A DNA stretch of 64,000 nt from Pohlia nutans (GCA_022496805.1 CM040106.1:1178001-1242000); one strand, 5' to 3'; shown: positions 22,594 to 32,227, counted from the first letter of the stretch. The notes: a model not told the origin generated them from the sequence alone. Program-made: numbers and translations.

Positions 22594-23248
22594 CTCAAGC
22601 GCGCGGTGGCGATTTTCCTGTACTTCAGCTTGTCCGGCGCAATGAAGAGCTTCTCGCACGGAATCACTCCTGGAAGCCTCCGTTTCTTATAGGGAAACGC
22701 ATTCCCAAGTCCCTCCTCCAACGCCTTGTAGATCGCGTTGACCTCATCGTCCTTAGTCTCTGTCGACAAGCGGTTTCCATGCGATAAGGCCTCATCCAGT
22801 GTGAGCCTTAGCTCCTTCCCGACAGCGGCCTTGCTCTTCTCCTTCCGCTTTGGCTTGCTTCCCTCTCCAGTTTCTTGACCCGGCTCCTGATCACCCTCTT
22901 CTCCCGTCCCAGGAGCACCTCTCTTATTCCGCGGGGTGGCCTTCTTCTTGCCTTTTCTCCTTCATATGTGCCGCCTTCTTCTCTGCCTCAATTTTGGCTT
23001 CAACGTCTTCGTTAGCACTGATCATGAGCCGCATTCAGTGATTCCCACGAATTCATGAATTCGAGAGATTCAGGGTATTCGCCCTCAAATGTCATACCCT
23101 GCTCCTTCGACGCCTGGCCACAGACATTCTCGATGCACTTCTTCCAGGGAATGGATACTGCAATGTTGTCAGGCTGACCCGTGGGGTCATTGATGGGCAT
23201 GAAGCTGATCAACAGATCGATGATCGCCGACTCCATCCCCTCCGCCAC
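22594..23248 (-). pseudogene. N-terminal exon(s) of the ParB/methyltransferase-like gene
   Basis: The block starts MAEGMESAIIDLLISFMP and continues IPWKKCIENVCG. After frame changes it becomes strongly basic (KKATPRNKRGAPG, SKPKRKEKSKAAV) and then LRLTLDEALSHGNRLS, VNAIYKALEEGL and GVIPCEKLFIAPDKLKYRK before a donor-like TAG|GTAAAT at 22,594-22,590. The Lys/Arg-rich stretch could be a nuclear localisation signal. I recognise no domain. Confidence 0.4.
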
Positions 23249-23490
23249 TGCAAGGACGCATCCAAGCCCAGGCTAGCAGCATCCCTTTAGGATGTATGTG
23301 CACACAATGTCTATTCGTTTCATCTTGTTCACCCTCCAGCAAAGACCCCACTGTTCAACTGCATTGTTTGCTTCCCACACTCCGTGCGGAACAAAGTCGT
23401 CGAGTTTTACATTGGTCGTGCCTAGCAAAGTCCCAAGCAAATTAGTGAGGAGACCCGCCTTTCCGCAAGGTCAAAACAATTATAAGTCTC

Positions 23491-24151
23491 CATCGGCTGC
23501 CAGCCGATACCAATTATCAAGTGAACTACAACACGCCGACACTACAGATAGTTCATGCTCTATCGGCTGCTGGCCGATACACAACCACTATTAGATGACA
23601 CATAATCTTGATAGAGATGCATACACTATCGACTGCCAGCCGATACACAGCCACTATTAGATGACACATGATCTTGATATAGATGCATACTCTATCGGCT
23701 GCCGGCCGACATACATAAACGATCACACGACAAACCAACTACAGTGCCTTGCATACTCTATCGCCTGCCGGCCGACATATTATCACTACACGCTGCTGGC
23801 AAAAACACAAAGAGTATCGGCTGCCGGCCGACACCAGAACACTATGGAAAGCCCGAGCTGCTCCCTGTAGACGGACTTATATCGGCTGCTCGCTGATACA
23901 TCACGATAAACCTTATGAGATCACCCAAGAGCTCAAAGATAACAGATAAGACTAAAACGCGCTCTAGTATGTATTGGTCCACTACGATGAGTACATAGTT
24001 ATGATTGTATCGACCGGCAGCTGATAGGAAACACTCCATCGGCTGCCAGCCGATACAATTAAATACTCCTAATCCACAAACAAGAATTTTCAAAATGAAG
24101 TCTATCGGCCGGCAGCCGACATCCGCTACAACTATCGGCTGCCAGCCGATA
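23491..24151. repeat. Dense, phased palindrome array with ~66-bp period
   Basis: Copies of the 19-bp palindrome start at 23,491, 23,561, 23,627, 23,693, 23,759, 23,815, 23,880, 24,008, 24,037, 24,103 and 24,133. Successive spacings are mostly 66 (70, 66, 66, 66, 56, 65, 128, 29, 66, 30). The two units at 23,581-23,640 and 23,641-23,700 are also similar between the palindromes, so part of the phasing reflects tandem duplication. The array lies at the 5' side of the minus-strand gene. Confidence 0.9.
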
Positions 24152-24579
24152 CACCGATCACATGAGCAAATGATAAGAGATTTGCGTACCTGGGGGCCGC
24201 GGCCATCTGATCTTGCGCTGAATGTATCGGCTGCTGATGGTTCTTGTGTCGGCTGCTGCACTCCCCAATATCAGCTGCTGCACTTGACCTTTCAGCGGCT
24301 GTATCAAAAACTGTCGGCTGCTGCCTAAAGTGTATCGGCCAGTGCAGGAAAGCGACCACTGGGTTGGCGGACGGAGCGCAAGTATCGGCCGCCCGCAGGT
24401 AAGAGAGGAGAAAGAGAAGGTGAGGGAGCGTGAGGACAGAGGGAGGTGAGAGGGAGGAGAGAGGCAAGAATGAAAGTGAGGGAGTGAAATGAAAAAAAAA
24501 TGAGAGGGGGAGGGAGAGTAACCCCCACCAGCGCTCCTCCAAGAAATGATGGCGCGGGCCCGCCACGTCACATCGTAGG

Positions 24580-25400
24580 CCGTCAAATCGTAGGCCGCCC
24601 AAGTGTCAAATCAATCATTCCATCCGTCCTATCGGACGCCCACCTACACAAATTCATCCACTCTACTCACTAGGTGGCAATCATCATCAACGAACTATTC
24701 CATCCCAAGAACTTCATCGAAGATCAAACTCATTCCAAGAACTTCCAAGGAATTTGAAATTTTCTTGATTTGAGCGCCAATCGCGCATGGGAATTCCCCT
24801 GGGATATCCATTGTGCTTCCATTTTCCTCATTTCAGTCTAGGATTGTTGCGCCAGCTGCGGACTTCTGTGATTTGGATCTCTCTCTCTCTGTGATATATC
24901 TTTGTGGCAATTTTGATTCTCGTGCATAGAATGAGCTTACAACTGTGATTGTAGAATGTAGAATTATGTGGTTATTCTAATTATAGCATGTGCAATGAGC
25001 TTGCAAGGTTCCTCGTTTTGTTTTCTGAGGCGTATCAGAGCATTCTGAGCAATCATCTGGTGTAGAAATTGTCATTCCCGCTATACATGTTGACGCCAGC
25101 CGATACCGTCTAGCTCTCCAGCCAATATCCTCACTCTAAACCGGTGGTCACCTAATCTTTGTCGGCCGCCGGCCGATACTAAGTTCGCCACATATAGCGT
25201 GAGGGTCGACTGGAGTCTGATTCAAAATTTCTAGGGTTTAGTGCAACCTTTTCCGCACTAGATGATCGTTGTGTTCGCTAAGTTGTAGTGTCCAACCCTA
25301 TCGGCCGGCAGCCGATACAATCATAAAGAGGTCACTAACTTTGAAGTTGGATACTTAACTAATCGACGCATTTACGAAGAACGGTAGCTCTGGGCCAGGG
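24580..25400. promoter_or_regulatory. Divergent intergenic region between minus-strand cargo genes and plus-strand transposase gene
   Basis: This gap separates oppositely transcribed units. Its left flank (24,400-24,530) is purine-rich on the plus strand, giving a CT-rich leader for the minus transcript. Half-palindromes (24,225, 24,247, 24,270, 24,309, 24,333, 24,384) lie on the left and full ones at about 25,160 and 25,299 on the right. No TATA box can be assigned with confidence. Calling it a bidirectional promoter is inference from layout. Confidence 0.4.
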
Positions 25401-25403
25401 AAA

Positions 25404-26110
25404 GTGGGTAAGGGAGTGGTAGTGACTTTAACCCACTCTGGATTCTACTATGTCGGACGTGCAGTTATCAAACGCATTGTCTCTCGCGACCCGTATCTCC
25501 TTGATGTCCGGGTTCTAGAAGTTTGTGACAATATTGAGATGATCATACCTTACCCAACGGGTGACCTTAAGTATCTCAGTCAATGTGCTGGGAGAAACAT
25601 CGTGTGGGAGGAGTGATATGTGTATCCATATTTTTATGAGCTTGATACTGCTCCCAAGCCTGTTGCGTGGCAGCCGACACCGGACGCTACTAAGGAGAAG
25701 CCCATCGACCAGTTCCTTAATCTCACGGTGAACATGGAGGTAGCTCTTTTGCACAGTGACGGATGTGACCATCATTGTGCTCGAGTAGGAGTCATTGTGG
25801 AGTGTTCTCCAAAGGGAACGTGAGAGGGATTCCATGTTCCTCATAGCTTTTTCGTCATCGTTCGACTCATGACGATGCAGAAGGATTTTTTATACTTGGC
25901 GGCATACTACGAGAATTCAGATCTTACTTCCCTTCGAGATTGCCTCGGATATAGAATCATGTGGAGCGGATACAAGGTCCGGCTGCTGGATACGGAACTA
26001 CTCCATGCGCCTCCTTTTCAGCTGACAGCCAGGAAGCGGGTCCAGATTCAGGTCTGCCATATCCAGATCGGCCCCTCTATAGAAAAAGGTATTGCGAGCG
26101 GCTGAACGAG
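25404..26110 (+). pseudogene. N-terminal Tnp1/Agenet-like region of the transposase gene
   Basis: The frame 25,404-25,616 reads GKGVVVTLTHSGFYYVGRAV...NIEMIIPYPTGDLKYLSQ...GRNIVWEE, similar in pattern to the small beta-barrel domain in plant transposon proteins that ends '...DA.G..I.W'. A TGA at 25,617-25,619 precedes YVYPYFYELDTAPKP; then a second block VNMEVALLHSDGCDHHCARVGVIVE and, past another TGA, KDFLYLAAYYE. The repetition of V-x-V-x-L plus GRAV/GVIV suggests two tandem barrel domains. Such domains bind methylated histone tails or other peptides in Agenet/Tudor relatives; here this is inference. Confidence 0.4.
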
Positions 26111-26519
26111 GATTTTTCCTTGTATGGAAGGGCAAAGATTCAAGTTTGTCTTCTAGATGAAGCGTGAGATGAGAATGTTCTTGGTGATACAGATGTTGGT
26201 GTAATGTTCGTGTCCAAGCACAAATCGCTGCAAATGGCGACAATGCGTTGGCCGTTATCTCGCACTAGACTGGAGGGTGGTCGACTTCTATGTGATATTG
26301 TAACGCTCAGCTCTGAGGCTGCTCAGATGGACATTACGGATTGTGCGGGCCTGCAAGGTATTCCTCAAAATCCCTACAAGTCTGTTTGTCGAGAAATCTT
26401 ATCCAGAGATCAGCCCCATATATCCAAGTTGAAATTCAAGACTTCGGAGGATGAGGTTCGGAAGGTTAGTTCTCAAAGGTGTTGCAAGTATAAGTGCTGT
26501 CAGACGTTTCTATGGGAGT

Positions 26520-29150
26520 CTACGAGGATACTCCATCGCAGGTTCTACTCTTGCTCATTTGAGATCAGGAGAGAGACAGCGTATGCTGTCCGAAGACAGC
26601 TTCATGTTCATGCTCCCGAGGGTAGGAAATTCATTACCCATGAAGCTGTTGACGTCTGCGAGAACGCATGGTACATTATTCACGGAGTCTCAAGATGTGC
26701 ATACCACGTCAATAAGGCTGCAAGTGTGGGAGGATGCGTCAGTGGGTCTCATGGAAATTCATGATCACTTCGTCCTCGTCCCCACACTATTCAGGCCCGA
26801 GCTACCCTGCAGAAAATCATTGACGAAAAAGCTCACCTGATGCCTAACGAGTTCAGGCTTGTTGGAAATAAGCGTGCGGATAATCTAAAGGTGGTCCCCT
26901 CCGCAATGAATAGGGACCATATGCGTGAGCAAGTGAACCATGTACGTCTCTGCCCGCTTATCTCCCTGCACATTGTCATGTTGTTCGTGTTCATCTGTCG
27001 GCTGCCAACCGACACAACTATCCCAAGCTGAGTCTTTGCTGGGTCTGTGCATTTGGCCAATATCCTTGGGCATGCGCGGCATCTTTGCAGTATGTGTTTG
27101 TGCCTTTGGACAATGGGTGTGTCGGCCGGCAGCCGATACATTTTGCAATCTCCTGCAAATTGATTGGATATCAATTCTTGTCGGCTGGTGGCCGATAGAC
27201 TTCTCTCGCCTTCATTCTAACACTCTCTCTTGCATCCAGCTATGAGGTCAATGAGAAGTGTAATCACAAACTTGTCTCAAAATCAACTATGAGTGTGCTT
27301 CGAAAGAACCATTTCAGAAATGTCGAGGTGAAGGTTGTTGGGAATAACTTCTCGAACTGCATTGAGTGTGACTTCCTTGTTGAGTGCATTGCAAAATATC
27401 CGAGAGGTTGTGATGAGTGGCATGCATTAGACAATGACAGAGAGTGCTATCTTAATTATCAACAAGCTTGCCAAAACATTTATGCTGGTTCAAGTGCTCT
27501 GTCCGTGCAAGATCCGTCAGAGTTTCTATGTATTATCCATGATAAGATGGATACGACTAAGACAGCCATTCCAAGAATGCAGAGAATCACAAAGGCCACG
27601 GCGGGTCTCGGACAGATTCCTATTTCTTGTACTGGGATGTTGACTCATGGCCACGGTGATCGTGCGTATGCGCACTATTCTACAACACTGTGGCCTGGCG
27701 ATTCCAATTTTACGATTTCGTCTATGTATTGGGTCTTGCGAGCGCTGGACTGGCCACCAGGTGAATCCGGGGATTTGTTTCCCACGCTACCACAAAGCAG
27801 CTCCTTTCAAGCTCTCTTACATGGCAAGTCCAGGTGCTTATCTTCGAGGATACTCCGTTGCAAGTTCTACTCTTGCTCATTTGAGATCAGGTGAGAGATA
27901 GAGTATGTTCATGTTCATGCTCCCGAGGGAAGGAAATTCATTACCCTTGAAGCTGTTGACGTCTGCGAGAACGCATGGTATATTATTCAAGGAGTCTCAA
28001 GATCTGCATACCACGTCTATAACGCTGCAATTGTGGGGATATGCGTTAGCGGGTCGCATGGAAATTCATGTTCACTTTATCCTTGTCCTCACACTATTCA
28101 GGCCCAAGCTACCATGCAGAAAATCATTGACGAAAATGCTGACCAGATGCCTAACGAGTTCAGGCTTGTTGGAAATAAGCGTGCGAATAATCTAACGGTT
28201 AACCCCTCCGCAATGAATAGGGACCATATGCGTGAGCAGGTGAACCAAGTACGTCTCTGCCCCCAAATCTCCCTGCTCATTGTCCTGTTGTTGGTTTTCA
28301 TCTTTCGGCTGCTAGCCGACACAACGATCCCAAGCTGAGTCTTCGCTGGGTTTGGGCACTTGGCCCCGTCCGTTGGGCATGCGCGGCATCATTGCAATAT
28401 GTGTTTGTGCCTTCAGACGATGGGTGTGTCGGCCGGCAGCCGATACATTGTGCAATCTCCTGCATATTGATACGATATCAATTCTTGTCGGCTCGCAGCC
28501 GATAGACTTTTCTTGCCTTCATTCTAACACTTTCTCTTGCATCCGACTATCAGGTCAATGAAAAGTGTAATCACAAACCTGTCTCGCAATCAACTATGAG
28601 TGTGCTTTGAAAGAACCATTTCAAAAATGTCGAGGTGAAGGTTGTTGGGAGCAACTTCTCAGAGTGCACTGAGTGTGACTTCCTTGTTGAGTGCATTGCA
28701 AAATATCCGAGAGGATGTGACGAGTGGCAGGCATTAGTCGATGACAGAGAGCGCCATCTTAATTATCAACGAGCTTGCCGAAACATTTATGCTGGTTGGA
28801 GTGCTTTGTCCCTGCAAAATCCGTCAGAGTTTCTATGTATTATCCATGATAAGATGGATACGACTAAGACAGCCATTCCAAGAATGCAGAGACTCACAAA
28901 GGCCACGGCGGGTCTTGGACTGATTCCTATTTCTTGTACCGGGATGTTGACTCATGGCCACGGTGATCGTGCGTATGCGCACTATTCTACAACACTATGG
29001 CCTGGCGATTCCAATTTTACGATTTCGTCTTTGTGTCGTGTCTTGCGTGCGCTGGAGAGGCCACTAGTTCGTGAATCCCGGGATTTGTTTCCCACGCCAC
29101 CACAAAACAGCTTCTTTCAGGCTCTCTTACATGGCAAGTCCAGGTGCTTA
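26520..29150 (+). repeat. 1.31-1.32 kb tandem duplication inside the transposase gene
   Basis: Copy 1 spans about 26,520-27,840 and copy 2 27,841-29,150. Landmarks repeat at a fixed offset: CTCC(A/G)T(C/T)GCA(G/A)GTTCTAC at 26,531 and 27,853 (offset 1,322), and ATGGCAAGTCCAGGTGCTTA at 27,821 and 29,131 (offset 1,310). Copy 2 lacks about a dozen bases near its start. Copy 1 has TGA at 26,762-26,764 where copy 2 has TGT. Only copy 2 runs on into the FLQLNNSAKDNKN core, so copy 1 would have to be skipped, or the duplication disables the gene. Confidence 0.9.
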
Positions 29151-29950
29151 TTCTCTATTCCGCCCCCTACTGGGATATGTACGAATCCTCCTCTCCCTAG
29201 ACGCCCGACGGTGCCTCTTCCTAAGATGCTCTTCTTGCAACTAAATAACTCCGCCAAGGACAACAAGAACAGATTTGTAATGGCCTTTTGCTTTTTGCAA
29301 ATTGCAAGACGCATATTCAAGGAAGTCACTGTTGGATTCTTGATTGTTGGTCATACTCATAAGGACATTGATGCACATTTTAGTTACTTGTCCAAGCTTA
29401 TCAAGAGGAAGAACACCTACGTTGTAGCAGATCTCATGAAGGCTTCCTTCTCGAGTTTGTTCGTACAAGACGGTGGCCTTCCTTCCCAAGTTTGTTCAAG
29501 AGGTAGCACATTTCAAATCATACGTTAAAGACTACCACCACGACGGTGTCAACAAGATCGTTGGATTGGGCCATATGCATCTCTTCAAATGTTTCGTCGA
29601 GGAGGACGGAGATGATAGAGGTTGGCTAGTGATGAGATACAAGAAACAAGCAACTCATTCATCTTGGCTCCCGCCAGGGCCTGCAGTCAAGATGTCGACG
29701 GCCAATTGCCACGGTAGACCTTGTTTTCCAACTGATGATCCACACCTTGTTCCATTTAAGCCAATGTGGGGAGTTACGGAGGTTAATCCGAGGAAATTGA
29801 ATTCCGAGAAGGAGCATGCCCGAGCTAGTGAATGTACAGAGAAGCAGGATTTTATCAAGAATGGAATCTCCAAGTATATTGAATTTTGGAAAACCGGTAT
29901 GGCCCGCAATAGAAGATACTCTGAGGAGATGGCCGGATGTGTTGCTTACT
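29151..29950 (+). pseudogene. Transposase core and tail (main copy)
   Basis: From the end of the duplication the frame reads KMLFLQLNNSAKDNKNRF, FLQIARRIFKEVTVGFLIVG, HTHKDIDAHFSYLSKLIKRK and NTYVVADLMKASF, then a frameshift near 29,470. The next frame gives FKSYVKDYHHDGVNKIVGLG, SSWLPPGPAVKMS, FIKNGISKYIEFWKTGMARN and stops at 29,950. This tail is the part conserved in the eroded copy at 7,680-8,165, where it lies on the other strand. Confidence 0.8.
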
Positions 29951-30560
29951 AGGAGCGAATCTACGCGGAGATCAATTCTCCGTTGCCCACAGCGCCTGCA
30001 GCACTTGTGGAGGGATTTTGGCTGGTATCAGATTGGACTCGTAATCATGCTCGTGCAACCACGTACTCCGGATCTAGTCCATCTAATCCTGAGGTCACTA
30101 CGCCCGAGGACGATGTTGACCCTTTTCCATATTGTGGTCCGCCATAGGGGAGACCAAGGTTGACTTTCAATCCATACCGAGACGTGCTGCTTGGAGACTT
30201 TGTTCTTTTTCGACCAAGCAATGACCATTACCTTCCTGTTTGGCTTGGACGGGTGCTAGAGTGTGTCGACCTTACCTCAAGCCCCAGCTACAGTAACTTT
30301 AAGGTAGAATGATGGATTCCTTTGAGATCAAAGAAGGAGGGGGAGTCGGTTGTCGCTAGGGAGTGTTGGACACGCCGTTGGCAGAAAGAGCAATGTCTCC
30401 CTCAAGTTGTGAACGCTAGCATTGTCTTGTTTTCACATAGAATGCCCTCGCATGCTAAGAAAGGACCACCTGCTACCCATATAATTCCAGAGGCGTTTGT
30501 ATGAGCTGCATTGGCGAATCTTCAGGCCGCTGGTGCTGTGATGGAACAGGACATTGAAGA
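29951..30560 (+). pseudogene. C-terminal domain of the transposase gene, BAH/Agenet-like
   Basis: Beyond TAG at 29,950 the same reading continues ERIYAEINSPLPTAP, and then after further stops GDFVLFRPSNDHYLPVWLGR, WIPLRSKKEGESVVARECW and NASIVLFSHRMPSH. The pattern 'D-V-L-F-R-P-x-D...W-L-G-R-V' resembles small beta-barrel reader modules (BAH, Agenet or Tudor-like). Stops near 30,147, 30,310 and 30,501 interrupt it. It is followed at 30,685 and 30,753 by two full palindromes with similar flanks. Confidence 0.4.
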
Positions 30561-31897
30561 TGAAGTGGACGACAAGGGGTCGGGGATTGCTGCCATGGTG
30601 TGCTTTACTATCGCCCGTCACCCCATACGTTTGTACTGGTGCCGCCTATCGGCCAACACCCCATATGTTTGTACTGGTGGCGTCTATCGGCCGGCAGCCG
30701 ATACACTTATAACCCTAAACCCGACAGGGATTATATCCATGGCGTGCTCGCCTATCGGCCGGCAGCCGATACGCTTGTAACATATCGATCCGACAGGGCG
30801 TGCAGCCACGGTGTGCTCGCCCTTGGTCGAGTGGACTCTTCAGCAGATCTACCGTGCCGGTGATATACCGGGCTTTCAAGTGCTCGTTCATTTCTGTGAT
30901 TGATCTTGGACAAGAGCGCCTGAAAGCACAAGAAACGAAGTCATTGAGATATCATCGGATACATCTCTCTACATCACGGGGCAGAACGATGTGGCTGGAG
31001 CTTCGGATACCGCATGAGTGGGGAGCAACCGCCAATCTTAGAATTAACATTGCCAGCACCTCCCGGGTTACTCGTTTGGCGTTTGATTTTGGGATACTAA
31101 TGGCTGGTTTGGGATTGCGCGTGCAAGAGTTTTGCCCTGCTCATACTAGTATTGCGAATTTTGAGGCACCAAGGTTTTTTAATTTTGTTGTTGTGAAGTA
31201 GACAGTGTATGTATTTTGTTGGCCAGCTTGGTGGCCTTTGCTCACTGGTCAGGAGCATGTACATTTGTTTTATGAGTATATAGTAATACTACTGATGTCG
31301 GCTGCCAGCCGATACCTCTAGTTTCATATAGGCACCACCTTGAACATATTTCGTTTGGCGAATGATTTTGAAATTTTAGCGGCTGGCTTTCGGTTAGGGC
31401 AGACAAAAGTTTTGCCTTGCTCATAGCAGTATTTCGAATGTTTTGGCACCAAGGTTTTAGAATTTTCATGTTATGAAGTAGTGTATGTATTTTGTTGGCC
31501 ATCTTGGTGTCCTTTGCTCACTGGTCAAGAGCATGTACATTTGTTATATCAATATTTTGTAATACTACCGATGTTGGTTGTCAGCCGATACCTCTAGCCT
31601 ATAGGTTATGTTTCGTCCTTCGACTTTGCCTTTAGTTCTCATCTATGTATCACTGTATCGACTGCCGGCCGATACTTCTTTCACAGTCTTTCAATTTGGT
31701 TGTTGCTGATCATGTTGTCCGTCATATTTGAATTGGGCTGTGCTGCTTCTGGAGTTCTACAGACATCAATTCATTCTTTGAGGGAATTTCCTTTTCCATA
31801 TGAACTTCAATTGTATCATTGGTGTGGCCTCTGTTTGCCTTCTTGTATTCCCTGAATTGGATTTTATTGGAGTGATCTCTTTCCTTTTTTTTAGTGT

Positions 31898-31934
31898 TTT
31901 AGGGTCTAGGGGTTTAGGGTTTAGGGTTTAGGGT
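31898..31934 (+). repeat. Short interstitial telomere-type array (TTTAGGG)
   Basis: Five tandem units: TTTAGGG, TCTAGGGG, then TTTAGGG three times. This is the Arabidopsis-type telomere unit, supporting a plant or green-algal genome. It lies about 290 bp inside the right terminus of the large element. A degenerate CCCTAAA-like run also occurs at 57,355-57,395. Confidence 0.9.
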
Positions 31935-32179
31935 ATAGTTAATTTAGTAATAATTGTGTCGTAGGCCGGCCGACTCTTTTCTTTGACTTGTTTGCCTTAT
32001 TTTTTTCTACATTAATTGTTTCAATGGGCTTGGTTTCTATGGAAAATGTGTTGGCAGGCCACCGATACTATTCAGTGAATGTGTTCATAATTTCTTCATA
32101 TTCAAGTGTTTTCCAATTTTTGCTTCCTCATTTTGGGGTTTATCTACAATTTTGGGACATATTTCACCGTCATAAATTG

Positions 32180-32223
32180 TATGAATTTGTCCATAATTAG
32201 CACAATTGTCCATAATTAGTTAA
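32180..32223 (-). repeat. Right terminal inverted repeat of the large element, internally duplicated
   Basis: Two copies of TTGTCCATAATTAG lie here (32,187-32,200 and 32,206-32,219). In reverse complement the outer copy matches the outer 18 bases of the left terminus, and the inner copy matches its inner 21 bases. The left terminus has one copy, so the right end contains a roughly 19-bp duplication. Confidence 0.75.
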
Positions 32224-32227
32224 ATAT

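Larger units (their letters stand above)
19434..23248 (-). pseudogene. Multi-exon gene: ParB-like domain followed by putative N4/N6 amino-methyltransferase and disordered tail
   Basis: Minus-strand blocks join at plausible GT-AG sites: 23,248-22,594 (charged N-terminal region), 22,493-22,016 (ParB-like), 21,791-20,463 (methyltransferase-like) and 20,353-19,434 (C-terminal). The architecture, a ParB-type fold followed by a DNA methylase, is known from bacterial and phage modification enzymes. Here it is in an intron-containing gene divergent from a transposase. Breaks: a frameshift near 22,940, TAG at the 22,594 junction, a shift near 22,050, TGA near 21,673, shifts near 21,060 and 20,855, a stop near 20,622 and a shift near 20,100. 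Expression, if any, would be from 24-24.6 kb leftward through the palindrome array. The methyltransferase call rests on one strong motif. Confidence 0.5.
25404..30560 (+). pseudogene. DUF7869-type DDE transposase gene, multi-exon, internally duplicated and decayed
   Basis: The parts in order are: an N-terminal Tnp1/Agenet-like domain (25,404-25,616: GKGVVVTLTHSGFYYVGRAV...AGRNIVWEE) and its continuation to about 26,100; a Cys pair block QRCCKYKCCQTF (26,474); FITHEAVDVCENAWYIIHG and SAMNRDHMREQVN; after an intron with palindromes, FLCIIHDKMDTTKTAIPR, TGMLTHGHGDRAYAHYS and LWPGDSNFTISS; FLQLNNSAKDNKNRF; VGHTHKDIDAHFSYLSKL; and a C-terminal region. These are signature blocks of the transposase-like DUF7869 family. 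The block usually reading LDN reads LNN, a loss of a probable catalytic Asp. TGA at 25,617, a shift near 29,470, and stops near 29,950, 30,147, 30,310 and 30,501 make it inactive. The palindromes may be binding sites for this protein. Confidence 0.8.
16650..32070. repeat. Family of 19-bp palindromes, about 40 near-complete copies plus about 12 half-sites
   Basis: Consensus TATCGGCTGSCAGCCGATA, with common variants TGTCGGC..., ...GGCCGGC... and ...GCCGACA. Perfect palindromes occur at 21,959-21,977 (centre G) and 24,133-24,151 (centre C). Other good copies: 17,665; 18,079; 20,384; 23,491; 23,561; 23,693; 23,815; 24,037; 24,103; 25,299; 27,120; 28,427; 30,685; 30,753; 31,296; 31,656. Most lie in introns or flanks of the element's genes. 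Copies near 19,665 and 20,116 fall within the C-terminal coding exon. Half-sites (for example 24,225, 24,247 and 24,309) cluster just left of the divergent promoter region. Confidence 0.93.
16611..32223. mobile_element. Large (~15.6 kb) DNA transposon with inverted termini, palindrome-studded, carrying DUF7869 transposase and methyltransferase/phosphatase cargo
   Basis: Inverted terminal sequences bound the region: TTAACTAATTATGGACAAAT at 16,611 and its reverse complement, partly duplicated, at 32,180-32,223. ATAT lies immediately outside both ends (16,607-16,610 and 32,224-32,227); it may be a target duplication, but being self-complementary it could equally be part of the termini. The 19-bp palindrome family runs from about 16,650 to 32,070 and is absent just outside. 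Inside, a plus-strand DDE transposase gene (25.4-30.6 kb) diverges from three minus-strand genes: ParB-like/methyltransferase-like (23.3-19.4 kb), HAD phosphatase-like B (19.0-18.1 kb) and phosphatase-like A (17.5-16.9 kb). All have frameshifts or stops, so this copy is not autonomous now. Confidence 0.72.

Noticed and set aside
23491..24151. CRISPR array
   Set aside because: Short palindromic repeats with ~46-bp gaps superficially look like one, but the repeats vary, spacers are partly tandem copies, no cas genes exist, and intron-containing plant transposon genes surround it.
23553..24328. Short proteins rich in YRLPAD/GCQPT peptides on both strands
   Set aside because: These peptides are translations of the 19-bp palindrome in different frames.
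24132..24602. Minus-strand Ser/Leu-rich frames
   Set aside because: They come from a CT-rich, repeat-bearing leader region; composition, not protein signature, keeps them open.
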